A stretch of 64,000 bases of DNA. Origin: Physella acuta (lineage: Eukaryota; Mollusca; Gastropoda; Physidae). A program made the position numbers and the translations under genes. Positions within the stretch are counted from its first letter, which is position 1; the number at the start of each line of letters is the position of its first letter. The stretch is taken from positions 868,501-932,500 of the forward strand of contig NW_026731874.1 in assembly GCF_028476545.1 (NCBI RefSeq). The letters run 5' to 3'. Under the pieces are notes generated by a model that was not told the DNA's origin, searched no databases, and saw nothing but the letters and a program-made list of their open reading frames with translations. Of the stretch, positions 13,601-22,299 are shown piece after piece.

Positions 13601-16600
13601 AGCTGTTTGTGAATTATTGTATTTCATTACAGTGAAGGTTAGCTGTTTGTGAATTATTGTATTTCATTACAGTGAAGGTTAGCTGTTTGTGAATTATTGT
13701 ATTTCATTACAGTGAAGGTTAGCTGTTTGTGAATTATTGTATTTCATTACAGTGAAGGTTAGCTGTTTTGTGTTTTTTGTGGAATGTGTCCAATAAAATA
13801 AAATAGCCCTGCAAGAAGCAATAGTTAGGGCTGTCAAATTGTAAATGTATATCCTAGGCAAACTGAGCATGATAGCAGAGAAGGAAATCAAAGGGGCAGC
13901 TTACAGCATGGTGGCTTTCAATGGCAAACTTTTGGCTAGTGTCAACAGTACAGTAAGCTTTTTTTCTTTTTCAAAACATCTTCAAAAAATCTTTAAACTA
14001 AATCAAATGTATTTGAAGGTTCGTCTCTTTGAATGGGACTAATCCCTTGACTTAAATGAATGTATTTGAAGGTTCGTCTCTTTGAATGGGACTAATCCCT
14101 TGACTTAAATGAATGTATTTGAAGGTTCGTCTCTTTGAATGGGACTAATCCCTTGACTTAAATGAATGTATTTGAAGGTTCGTCTCTTTGAATGGGACTA
14201 ATCCCTTGACTTAAATGAATGTATTTAAAGGTTCGTCTCTTTGAATGGGACTAATCCCTTGACTTAAATGAATGTATTTGAAGGTTCGTCTCTTTGAATG
14301 GGACTAATCCCTTGACTTAAATGAATGTATTTGAAGGTTCGTCTCTTTGAATGGACGAGTGAGAGAGAGCTGAGACTAGAGTGTAGCCACTTCAACAACA
14401 TACTGGCTCTGTTTTTAAAGTCCAAAGGTGACTTTGTTCTTGTTGCTGATCTCATGAAGTCTGTTGCTCTTTTGGGCTACAAACCTTTACAAGATGCATT
14501 TGAGGAGATCGCTAGAGACTGCAATGTCAAATGGATGACAGCCATTGAGATTTTGGATGATGATAACTTCCTTGGTGCTGACAACTTTCATAATTTGTTT
14601 GTCTGTCAGAAGGACAGGTAAACTTTCATAATTTGTTTGTCTGTCAGAAGGACAGGTAAGCTTTCAGAATTTGCTTATCCTTCTAAGTTGCAGGTGTTCC
14701 CTTCCCCCCTTCCCCCCCCCCTTTACCATGTATATATGTATGAATATATCAGAGATGTAAATGTTCCACTTTTTCCTACTGAGAAAAGTTTTTGCCGGGA
14801 AAAAAAATCAGGAATTTTCCATCCATTTTTTTTTCAATAAGCATCTGAAGTCTTTTCTGCCAATAAATTTTTACCTTTTGCCACCCATATTTGAATGGTT
14901 GTATCTTCCCCTCCTGCTTATGGCTGTTTGGATGGTTTACAGAAGAATGCTCAGTTCCTAGCCTACGTCATTCAGGAATGGGTTAGGGTTAGTCTATGGT
15001 GTGTCCACTTACTGTGAATGGGTTAGGGTTAGTCTATTTTACTAAATTTAAAAAAAAATAAAACCCCACTCAATATGTCTTAACACAAAATACTGATGTA
15101 GGCTTAGTTTACTATGATGAGATTACACAATTTATGGGCCTAGATCTAATGGTTTTTTAACTTGGGTAAAAAAAACTTTTTGGTTGCCATCATAGTACAC
15201 ACTAATAAACTTTAGGAAGTGGGTTGAATCTCTGATATGTTAGTTAAAAAGCTGTAAGGTTCGAAAGCTGCAGTTTAAAATTATTTCTTGTTAATATCTG
15301 TGGCTAAAAAAATGGTCTCATTAACAGTGCAGCAACTACAGATGAAGAGAGATCACAAATGCAAGAAGTTGGTCTCTATCATCTGGGAGAAATGGTCAAT
15401 GTTTTTAGACATGGTAGGTGGACTTCACTCATGGCAGCTGTGTGCCCCTTACACACCCTAGACATGACAGGCAACACCCTAGACATGACAGGTCACCCAC
15501 ACACCCTAGACATGACACGCCAACCCACACACCCTAGACATGACAGGCCACCCCCACACCCTAGACATGACAGGCCACCCCCACACCCTAGACATGACAG
15601 GTCACCCACACACCCTAGACATGACAGGCCACACCCACACCCTAGACATGACAGGTCACCCACACACCCTAGACATGACACGCCAACCCACACACCCTAG
15701 ACATGACAGGCCACACCCACACCCTAGACATGACAGGTCACCCCCACACCCTAGACATGACAGGCCACCCCCACACCCTAGACATGACAGGTCACCCACA
15801 CACCCTAGACATGACAGGCCACCCTCAGGTGTGGTGAATGTCTATCTATGAGGTTTGCTGAATGTCTGTCTATCAGGTGTGGTGAATGTCTGTCTATCAG
15901 GTGTGGTGAATGTCTGTCTATCAGGTGTGGTGAATGTCTGTCTATCAGGTGTGGTGAATGTCTGTCTGTCAGGTGTGGTGAATGTCTGTCTATCAGGTGT
16001 GGTGAATGTCTGTCAGGTGTGGTGAATGTCTGTCTATCAGGTGTGGTGAATGTCTGTCTGTCAGGTGTGGTGAATGTCTGTCTATCAGGTGTGGTGAATG
16101 TCTGTCTATCAGGTGTGGTGAATGTCTGTCTATCAGGTGTGGTGAATGTCTGTCTGTCAGGTGTGGTGAATGTCTGTCTGTCAGGTGTGGTGAATGTCTG
16201 TCTGTCAGGTGTGGTGAATGTCTGTCTATCAGGTGTGGTGAATGTCTGTCAGGTGTGGTGAATGTCTGTCTATCAGGTGTGGTGAATGTCTGTCTATCAG
16301 GTGTGGTGAATGTCTGTCAGGTGTGGTGAATGTCTGTCTATCAGGTGTGGTGAATGTCTGTCAGGTGTGGTGAATGTCTGTCTATCAGGTGTGGTGAATG
16401 TCTGTCTATCAGGTGTGGTGAATGTCTGTCAGGTGTGGTGAATGTCTGTCTATCAGGTGTGGTGAATGTCTGTCTATCAGGTGTGGTGAATGTCTGTCTG
16501 TCAGGTGTGGTGAATGTCTGTCTATCAGGTGTGGTGAATGTCTGTCAGGTGTGGTGAATGTCTGTCAGGTGTGGTGAATGTCTATCAGGTGTGGTGAATG

Positions 16601-19600
16601 TCTATCAGGTGTGGTGAATGTCTGTCTGTCAGGTGTGGTGAATGTCTATCAGGTGTGGTGAATGTCTGTCTATCAGGTGTGGTGAATGTCTGTCAGGTGT
16701 GGTGAATGTCTGTCTATCAGGTGTGGTGAATGTCTGTCTATCAGGTGTGGTGAATGTCTGTCAGGTGTGGTGAATGTCTGTCTATCAGGTGTGGTGAATG
16801 TCTGTCTATCAGGTGTGGTGAATGTCTGTCTATCAGGTGTGGTGAATGTCTGTCTATCAGGTGTGGTGAATGTCTGTCTGTCAGGTGTGGTGAATGTCTG
16901 TCTGTCAGGTGTGGTGAATGTCTGTCTGTCAGGTGTGGTGAATGTCTGTCTGTCAGGTGTGGTGAATGTCTGTCAGGTGTGGTGAATGTCTGTCTGTCAG
17001 GTGTGGTGAATGTCTGTCTGTCAGGTGTGGTGAATGTCTGTCTATCAGGTGTGGTGAATGTCTGTCAGGTGTGGTGAATGTCTGTCTATCAGGTGTGGTG
17101 AATGTCTATCAGGTGTGGTGAATGTCTGTCAGGTGTGGTGAATGTCTGTCTATCAGGTGTGGTGAATGTCTGTCTATCAGGTGTGGTGAATGTCTGTCAG
17201 GTGTGGTGAATGTCTATCAGGTGTGGTGAATGTCTATCAGGTGTGGTGAATGTCTGTCTATCAGGTGTGGTGAATGTCTGTCTATCAGGTGTGGTGAATG
17301 TCTGTCTATCAGGTGTGGTGAATGTCTGTCTGTCAGGTGTGGTGAATGTCTGTCTGTCAGGTGTGGTGAATGTCTGTCAGGTGTGGTGAATGTCTGTCTA
17401 TCAGGTGTGGTGAATGTCTGTCAGGTGTGGTGAATGTCTGTCTGTCAGGTGTGGTGAATGTCTGTCAGGTGTGGTGAATGTCTATCAGGTGTGGTGAATG
17501 TCTGTCAGGTGTGGTGAATGTCTGTCAGGTGTGGTGAATGTCTGTCTATCAGGTGTGGTGAATGTCTTTCTATCAGGTGTGGTGAATGTCTGTCAGGTGT
17601 GGTGAATGTCTGTCTATCAGGTGTGGTGAATGTCTGTCTATCAGGTGTGGTGAATGTCTGTCAGGTGTGGTGAATGTCTGTCTATCAGGTGTGGTGAATG
17701 TCTGTCTATCAGGTGTGGTGAATGTCTGTCTATCAGGTGTGGTGAATGTCTGTCTATCAGGTGTGGTGAATGTCTGTCTGTCAGGTGTGGTGAATGTCTG
17801 TCTGTCAGGTGTGGTGAATGTCTGTCAGGTGTGGTGAATGTCTGTCTATCAGGTGTGGTGAATGTCTGTCTGGTGTGGTGAATGTCTGTCTGTCAGGTGT
17901 GGTGAATGTCTGTCTATCAGGTGTGGTGAATGTCTATCAGGTGTGGTGAATGTCTGTCTGTCAGGTGTGGTGAATGTCTGTCTGTCAGGTGTGGTGAATG
18001 TCTGTCAGGTGTGGTGAATGTCTATCAGGTGTGGTGAATGTCTGTCTGTCAGGTGTGGTGAATGTCTGTCTGTCAGGTGTGGTGAATGTCTGTCAGGTGT
18101 GGTGAATGTCTGTCTGTCAGGTGTGGTGAATGTCTGTCAGGTGTGGTGAATGTCTGTCTGTCAGGTGTGGTGAATGTCTGTCTATCAGGTGTGGTGAATG
18201 TCTATCAGGTGTGGTGAATGTCTGTCTGTCAGGTGTGGTGAATGTCTGTCTGTCAGGTGTGGTGAATGTCTGTCAGGTGTGGTGAATGTCTATCAGGTGT
18301 GGTGAATGTCTGTCTGTCAGGTGTGGTGAATGTCTGTCTGTCAGGTGTGGTGAATGTCTGTCAGGTGTGGTGAATGTCTGTCTGTCAGGTGTGGTGAATG
18401 TCTGTCTGTCAGGTGTGGTGAATGTCTGTCAGGTGTGGTGAATGTCTGTCAGGTGTGGTGAATGTCTGTCTGTCAGGTGTGGTGAATGTCTGTCTGTCAG
18501 GTGTGGTGAATGTCTGTCAGGTGTGGTGAATGTCTGTCTGTCAGGTGTGGTGAATGTCTGTCTGGTGTGGTGAATGTCTGTCTGTCAGGTGTGGTGAATG
18601 TCTGTCTATCAGGTGTGGTGAATGTCTGTCTATCAGGTGTGGTGAATGTCTGTCTGTCAGGTGTGGTGAATGTCTGTCTGTCAGGTGTGGTGAATGTCTG
18701 TCTATCAGGTGTGGTGAATGTCTGTCTATCAGGTGTGGTGAATGTCTGTCTATTAGGTGTGGTGAATGTCTGTCTGTCAGGTGTGGTGAATGTCTGTCAG
18801 GTGTGGTGAATGTCTGTCAGGTGTGGTGAATGTCTGTCTGTCAGGTGTGGTGAATGTCTGTCTGTCAGGTGTGGTGAATGTCTGTCAGGTGTGGTGAATG
18901 TCTGTCAGGTGTGGTGAATGTCTGTCTATCAGGTGTGGTGAATGTCTGTCTATCAGGTGTGGTGAATGTCTGTCTATCAGGTGTGGTGAATATCTGTCTA
19001 TCAGGTGTGGTGAATGTCTGTCTGTCAGGTGTGGTGAATGTCTGTCTGTCAGGTGTGGTGAATGTCTGTCTATCAGGTGTGGTGAATGTCTGTCTATTAG
19101 GTGTGGTGAATGTCTGTCTGTCAGGTGTGGTGAATGTCTGTCTATCAGGTGTGGTGAATGTCTGTCAGGTGTGGTGAATGTCTGTCTATCAGGTGTGGTG
19201 AATGTCTATCAGGTGTGGTGAATGTCTGTCTGTCAGGTGTGGTGAATGTCTGTCTAATCTACAGGTTCACTGGTGATGCAACATGCTGGAGAACACACCA
19301 CACCCATCTCTGGTTCTGTTTTATTTGGTACTGTCAATGGTGCTGTAGGTCAGTTACTTATTAGGTTACTCTAATGATATTACTCTAATGATATTACTCT
19401 AATGATATTACTCTAATGATATAACTCTAAAAAAATGATGTTCTGAAAACTAAAATGCTCTAATTGCTCTCTTCTCTAGGCATGGTTGCCCAGTTACCAC
19501 AAGACTTTTTTAATTTTCTCCTGGAGGTCCAAAACAGGTTGAGCAAAGTCATCAAGAGTGTTGGGAAAATTGAACACAGCTTGTATCCTTTATTTAAGCT

Positions 19601-22124
19601 AAAGATTCACCACCCAACACATCAACACACTGTCACCACCCAACACACTGTCACCACCCAACACACAGTCACCACCCAACACACCAACACACTTTGTGTG
19701 TCACCAGCCCTGTGTGTCACCAGCCCTGTGTGTGTCACCAGCCCTATGTATCACCAGCCCTGTGTGTGTCACCAGCCCTGTGTGTGTCACCAGCCCTGTG
19801 TGTGTCACCAGCCCTGTGTGTGTCACCAGCCCTGTGTGCGTCACCAGCCCTGTGTGCGTCACCAGCCCTGTGTGTGTCACCAGCCCTGTGTGTGTCACCA
19901 GCCCTGTGTGCGTCACCAGCCCTGTGTGTGTCACCAGCCCTGTGTGCGTCACCAGCCCTGTGTGCGTCACCAGCCCTGTGTGCGTCACCAGCCCTGTGTG
20001 CGTCACCAGCCCTGTGTGTGTCACCAGCCCTGTGTGTGTCACCAGCCCTGTGTGCGTCACCAGCCCTGTGTGCGTCACCAGCCCTGTGTGCGTCACCAGC
20101 CCTGTGTGTGTCACCAGCCCTGTGTGTGTCACCAGCCCTGTGTGCGTCACCAGCCCTGTGTGCGTCACCAGCCCTGTGTGCGTCACCAGCCCTGTGTGTG
20201 TCACCAGCCCTGTGTGCGTCACCAGCCCTGTGTGCGTCACCAGCCCTGTGTGCGTCACCAGCCCTGTGTGCGTCACCAGCCCTGTGTGCGTCACCAGCCC
20301 TGTGTGCGTCACCAGCCCTGTGTGTGTCACCAGCCCTGTGTGTGTCACCAGCCCTATGTGTCACCAGCCCTGTGTGTGTCACCAGCCCTGTGTGTGTCAC
20401 CAGCCCTGTGTGTGTCACCAGCCCTGTGTGTGTCACCAGCCCTGTGTGTGTCACCAGCCCTGTGTGTGTCACCAGCCCTGTGTGTGTCACCAGCCCTGTG
20501 TGTGTCACCAGCCCTGTGTGTGTCACCAGCCCTGTGTGTGTCACCAGCCCTGTGTGTGTCACCAGCCCTGTGTGTGTCACCAGCCCTGTTTGTGTTGCCT
20601 TAACTGTAGACAGCTGGAGATCTTATTTCACAGAACAAAAGCGGGACACCTGCATGGGTTTTATTGATGGGGACCTGCTGGAGAGTTTTTTGGATTTGAG
20701 CCGGGACAAAATGCAGGAAGTTGTACATGGTTTGCAGGTCAGTGACACTTGAGGGTTCATAGGTCAGTGGCACTTGTCTTCAGGGTTCATAGGTCAGTGA
20801 CATTTGTCTTCAGGGTTCATAGGTCAGTGACACTTTAGGGTTCATAGGTCAGTGACACTTGAGGGTTCATAGGTCAGTGACACTTGTCTTCAGGGTTCAT
20901 AGGTCAGTGACACTTTAGGGTTCATATATCAGTGACATTTGAGGGTTCATATGTCAGTGACACTTGAGGGTTCATAGGTCAGTGACACTTTAGGGTTCAT
21001 AGGTCAGTGACACTTTAGGGTTCATAGGTCAGTGACACTTTAGGGTTCATAGGTCAGTGACACTTGAGGGTTCATAGGTCAGTGACACTTGAGGGTTCAT
21101 ATATCAGTGACACTTGAGGGTTCATAGGTCAGTGACACTTGAGGGTTCATATATCAGTGACACTTGAGGGTTCATATGTCAGTGACACTTGAGGGTTCAT
21201 AGGTCAGTGACACTTGAGGGTTCATAGGTCAGTGACATTTGTCTTCAGGGTTCATAGGTCAGTGACACTTGAGGGTTCATAGGTCAGTGACACTTGAGGG
21301 TTCATATGTCAGTGACATTTGTCTTCAGGTTCATAGGTCAGTGACACTTGAGGGTTCATAGGTCAGTGACATTTGTCTTCAGGGTTCATAGGTCAGTGAC
21401 ATTTGTCTTCAGGGTTCATAGGTCAGTGATACTTGAGGGTTCATAGGTCAGTGACACTTGAGGGTTCATAGGTCAGTGACACTTGTCTTCAGGGTTCATA
21501 GGTCAGTGACATTTGTCTTCAGGGTTCATAGGTCAGTGACATTTGTCTTCAGGGTTCATAGGTCAGTGACACTTGAGGGTTCATAGGTCAGTGACACTTG
21601 TCTTCAGGGTTCATAGGTCAGTGACACTTGACTTCAGGGTTCATAGGTCAGTGACACTTGAGGGTTCATAGGTCAGTGACACTTGAGGGTTCATAGGTCA
21701 GTGACACTTGTCTTCAGGGTTCATAGGTCAGTGACACTTGACTTCAGGGTTCATAGGTCAGTGTTACTTGTACATGTGGTCACTCAAGGTAGTGTAGATT
21801 TAAATTAAACATCAATTTTGTAGTCAATATTATTTTAAAAAACAAACTATGCTATACTTTGATATTTAAGAATTTCATGACTCCTGTATGTGTGATCTAA
21901 TTTAATGACACCTGTATGTGTGATCTAATTTAATGACACCTGTATGTGTGATCTAATTTAATGACACCTGTATGTGTGATCTAATTTAATGACACCTGTA
22001 TGTGTGATCTAATTTAATGACACCTGTATGTGTGATCTAATTTCAGATGGAGGGGGACAGCAAGAGAGAGGCAAGTGTAGAGGACCTGGTTAAAATCATT
22101 GAAGAACTGACACGCATCCATTGA
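1686..22124 (+). CDS. DDB1: DDB1, damage-specific DNA-binding protein 1, C-terminal 448 residues (10 exons)
   Basis: DDB1 is the beta-propeller adaptor that links substrate receptors to CUL4-ROC1 ubiquitin ligases and acts in nucleotide-excision repair with DDB2. Exons by splice signals and unbroken phase: 1686-1781, 2096-2331, 13073-13237, 13858-13952, 14337-14617, 15328-15413, 19265-19348, 19480-19582, 20614-20737, 22047-22124 (stop TGA 22122-22124). The translation matches remembered human DDB1 closely: [78 protein letters not shown] and the terminal EELTRIH. This covers the BPC propeller and the C-terminal helical domain; the N-terminal part lies left of the window. No frameshift or stop was found in any exon. 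Nearly all intron length is tandem repeat. Several junctions are embedded in arrays, so the exact acceptor of exon 13073 is ambiguous among nine in-frame choices. Gene identity is near certain; exon edges rest on reading, not transcripts. Confidence 0.96.
1782..2095 (+). repeat. DDB1 intron with about five loose copies of a roughly 30-nt AT-rich repeat
   Basis: From about 1945 the intron repeats TTATAAACTTGTAAATGAAC plus CTGGCTTATT-like sequence with substitutions and small indels. The last copy runs into the acceptor at 2094-2095 (TTTTCATCCCCAG). It is older or less homogenised than the large arrays. Confidence 0.75.
2331..4130 (+). repeat. 43-nt minisatellite beginning at the donor of DDB1 exon 2096-2331, about 42 copies
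   Basis: The array starts at the exon end: TTTGAAG is followed by GTTCTCTTTGCTACATTCAA, and every unit repeats that sequence after TTATAAG. Each unit therefore carries AAG|GTTCTC, a copy of the donor context, and an internal TCTTAG. Variants (GGTATTAG, TTTACTAC, TTTGCTCC) recur in groups, showing block duplication within the array; one copy has lost 2 nt near 3785. Confidence 0.95.
4190..10083 (+). repeat. 38-nt minisatellite, about 155 copies (5.9 kb)
   Basis: The unit is TTAAATTAAACTATGGATAA followed by GATGGGGGTATTACAGTC. Main variants are CTATGG/CTGTGG and GGGGGT/GGGTGT. A marker variant ACCGTTTT occurs near 5281, 6384 and 7749, so multi-unit blocks have been duplicated. Every unit has a GTATTACAG acceptor-like motif. 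It lies in the DDB1 intron 2332-13072 and is the longest array by copy number in the window. Confidence 0.96.
10084..10225. other. short unique spacer between two arrays in DDB1 intron
   Basis: Non-repetitive intron sequence between the 38-nt and 36-nt arrays. I see no coding or RNA feature. Confidence 0.6.
10226..11167. repeat. 36-nt minisatellite, about 26 copies
   Basis: The unit is CACCCCTGCAGTAGTATAAC followed by CTGGGGCTCCAGAGAA; the main variant is CTGTAG for CTGCAG. Because 36 is a multiple of three, the minus strand stays open for about 330 codons as a 12-residue repeat ([12 protein letters not shown]). This is inside a DDB1 intron, has no non-repetitive domain and no start context, so it is treated as a repeat, not a gene. 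Confidence 0.93.
11225..11312 (+). repeat. tail fragment of the ACTTTCTC dispersed repeat family
   Basis: It matches the distal part of the family (TTTATAA, CTAATATTCC, TTCACTTGGTGCGCAATTCT) and sits immediately before a longer copy in the same orientation, so two copies are adjacent or one was partly duplicated. Confidence 0.75.
11321..12640 (+). repeat. dispersed repeat copy 1 (ACTTTCTC family), interrupted by a nested element
   Basis: It starts with ACTTTCTCATATACAGAGTA, a partly self-complementary head, then a GTGTGTG tract, AACTTGAGTACCGTTAGAGC, AAAAGATCTAATTCTCTACC, TTCACTTGGTGTGCAATTCT and a TATCCCGAATTGCC tail. Related copies lie at 52338-52949 (reverse), 59227-60232 and 61166-61834. 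No coding capacity is visible and no clear terminal inverted repeats; class unknown. Confidence 0.85.
11668..12361. mobile_element. nested 694-nt element with 11-bp perfect inverted ends
   Basis: CTTTGAGCCCG at 11668-11678 is exactly mirrored by CGGGCTCAAAG at 12351-12361. Comparison with the other three copies of the host repeat shows that this stretch is extra, replacing about 11 nt between GAAATT and TAAAAGATC. The CCCTTTGAGCCCG start resembles piggyBac-type ends, but I see no clear TTAA duplication and no transposase. Non-autonomous DNA element, family uncertain. Confidence 0.65.
12676..13106 (+). repeat. 45-nt minisatellite carrying nine copies of a DDB1 acceptor plus exon start
   Basis: Each unit contains TCTTTCTTCAG|TGCTCCAT then GCTCACACATTATTACCC and AATGAATG. 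The exon sequence [12 protein letters not shown] is encoded right after each acceptor. AG dinucleotides lie at 12711-12712 and every 45 nt up to 13071-13072. The frame through the array is open, so use of any upstream acceptor would insert multiples of 15 residues ([15 protein letters not shown]). Human DDB1 has a single VLHAHQFLQNEY at this place, which favours the last acceptor as ancestral. Confidence 0.95.
13211..13770 (+). repeat. 40-nt minisatellite spanning the donor of DDB1 exon 13073-13237, 14 copies
   Basis: The unit is GAATTATTGTATTTCATTAC followed by AGTGAAGGTTAGCTGTTTGT. The first 27 nt of the first copy are exon (encoding IIVFHYSEG), the rest intron. Every copy reproduces GAAG|GTTAGC. 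Using any donor other than the first brings in an in-frame TAG just after SEG, so only the first keeps DDB1 intact. Copies are almost identical. Confidence 0.95.
14007..14354 (+). repeat. 53-nt minisatellite spanning the acceptor of DDB1 exon 14337-14617, 7 copies
   Basis: Each unit contains TGTATTTGAAG|GTTCGTCT followed by CTTTGAATGG, i.e. acceptor plus the first 18 exon nucleotides (VRLFEW). In the six upstream units the exon copy continues into GAC TAA, an in-frame stop. Only the seventh leads into the real exon (ACG AGT GAG, TSE). Six decoy acceptors thus precede the functional one. Confidence 0.94.
14583..14658 (+). repeat. 38-nt direct duplication across the donor of DDB1 exon 14337-14617
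   Basis: AACTTTCATAATTTGTTTGT plus CTGTCAGAAGGACAGGTA occurs at 14583 and again at 14621, with a partial third copy. Donor GACAG|GTAA is present at 14618 and 14656. The second would give GAC AGG TAA, a stop, so the first is the frame-preserving site. This looks like an array at its two-copy beginning. Confidence 0.92.
14660..15327. other. ordinary DDB1 intron sequence
   Basis: AT-rich intron with a short direct repeat (GAATGGGTTAGGGTTAGTCT at about 14976 and 15016) and a C-run near 14705. No gene or mobile element recognised. Confidence 0.6.
15449..15827 (+). repeat. 27-nt minisatellite, about 13 copies
   Basis: The unit is CACCCTAGACATGACAGGTC plus ACCCACA, with variants GGCCACCCCCA, GGCCACACCCA and CGCCAACCCACA. 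It begins about 35 nt after the donor of exon 15328-15413. Short open frames on both strands are by-products. Confidence 0.93.
15825..19255 (+). repeat. mixed 24-nt / 20-nt minisatellite, roughly 150 copies (3.4 kb)
   Basis: Two interchangeable units alternate: TCAGGTGTGGTGAATGTCTG with TCTA or TCTG added (24 nt), and the same without it (20 nt). Each unit has a short pyrimidine-containing stretch ending CAG|GTGTGG, resembling a joined acceptor and donor. The array ends TGTCTAATCTACAG|GTTC, the real acceptor of exon 19265-19348, so the functional site looks like a diverged last unit. Confidence 0.95.
19366..19427 (+). repeat. 14-nt tandem repeat, about 4 copies
   Basis: TTACTCTAATGATA repeats in the short intron 19349-19479 of DDB1. 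Confidence 0.85.
19608..20592 (+). repeat. 18-nt minisatellite, about 50 copies, with an 18-nt CACCACCCAACACACTGT prelude
   Basis: The unit is CCTGTGTGTGTCACCAGC or its TGCGTC variant; 19608-19690 holds four copies of a different 18-nt repeat. Because 18 is a multiple of three, open frames of 215-379 codons run through on both strands (for example [12 protein letters not shown]). It ends about 20 nt before the acceptor of exon 20614-20737. Not coding: it lies inside a DDB1 intron. Confidence 0.95.
20738..21765 (+). repeat. 25/30-nt minisatellite starting at the donor of DDB1 exon 20614-20737, about 39 copies
   Basis: The exon ends TTTGCAG and the intron starts GTCAGTGACACTTGAGGG. Units are either GGTCAGTGACACTTGAGGG plus TTCATA (25 nt) or the same with a TCTTCA insertion (30 nt). 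Most copies have ATAG|GTCAGTG, a near-consensus donor identical to the functional one from +1 to +7. The 30-nt form also carries TTGTCTTCAG. Confidence 0.95.
21873..22046 (+). repeat. 28-nt tandem repeat leading into the acceptor of the last DDB1 exon, 6 copies
   Basis: The unit is TGACACCTGTATGTGTGATC plus TAATTTAA. The last unit ends TCTAATTTCAG, the acceptor of exon 22047-22124. Upstream copies end TAATTTAA and lack the AG, so only the last is usable. Confidence 0.93.
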
Positions 22125-22137
22125 AGCTGTTCCTCCC

Positions 22138-22285
22138 ATTAAAATATGTTTCTATTTGAAAAGAAACCATTTTGTTATTCTCTTTCTACTGATGCCCTGT
22201 GATGTATTGTTGCACCAATAACGGGGGATGGGGGATATGATGGTTGTCTGCTATCTTCCAGGAACGAGAATAGTAGTTGAATAAA
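22138..22285 (+). other. DDB1 3' UTR with two candidate polyadenylation signals
   Basis: ATTAAA at 22138-22143 lies 14 nt after the stop and AATAAA at 22280-22285 about 155 nt after it. The second is the canonical form and the more likely signal; cleavage site not determined. Confidence 0.6.
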
Positions 22286-22299
22286 TATTGACCAAGAAA

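Noticed and set aside
19464-20752. Frames of 215-379 residues rich in Cys, His and Pro on both strands
   Set aside because: Read-through of the 18-nt array joined to true DDB1 exons at both ends; the exons fit DDB1 only when the array is spliced out.
1-22124. Assembly artefact explaining the arrays
   Set aside because: Arrays differ in unit, have structured variant patterns, and the DDB1 exons between them are intact and in order. Collapse or expansion of copy number is still possible and would need long reads.
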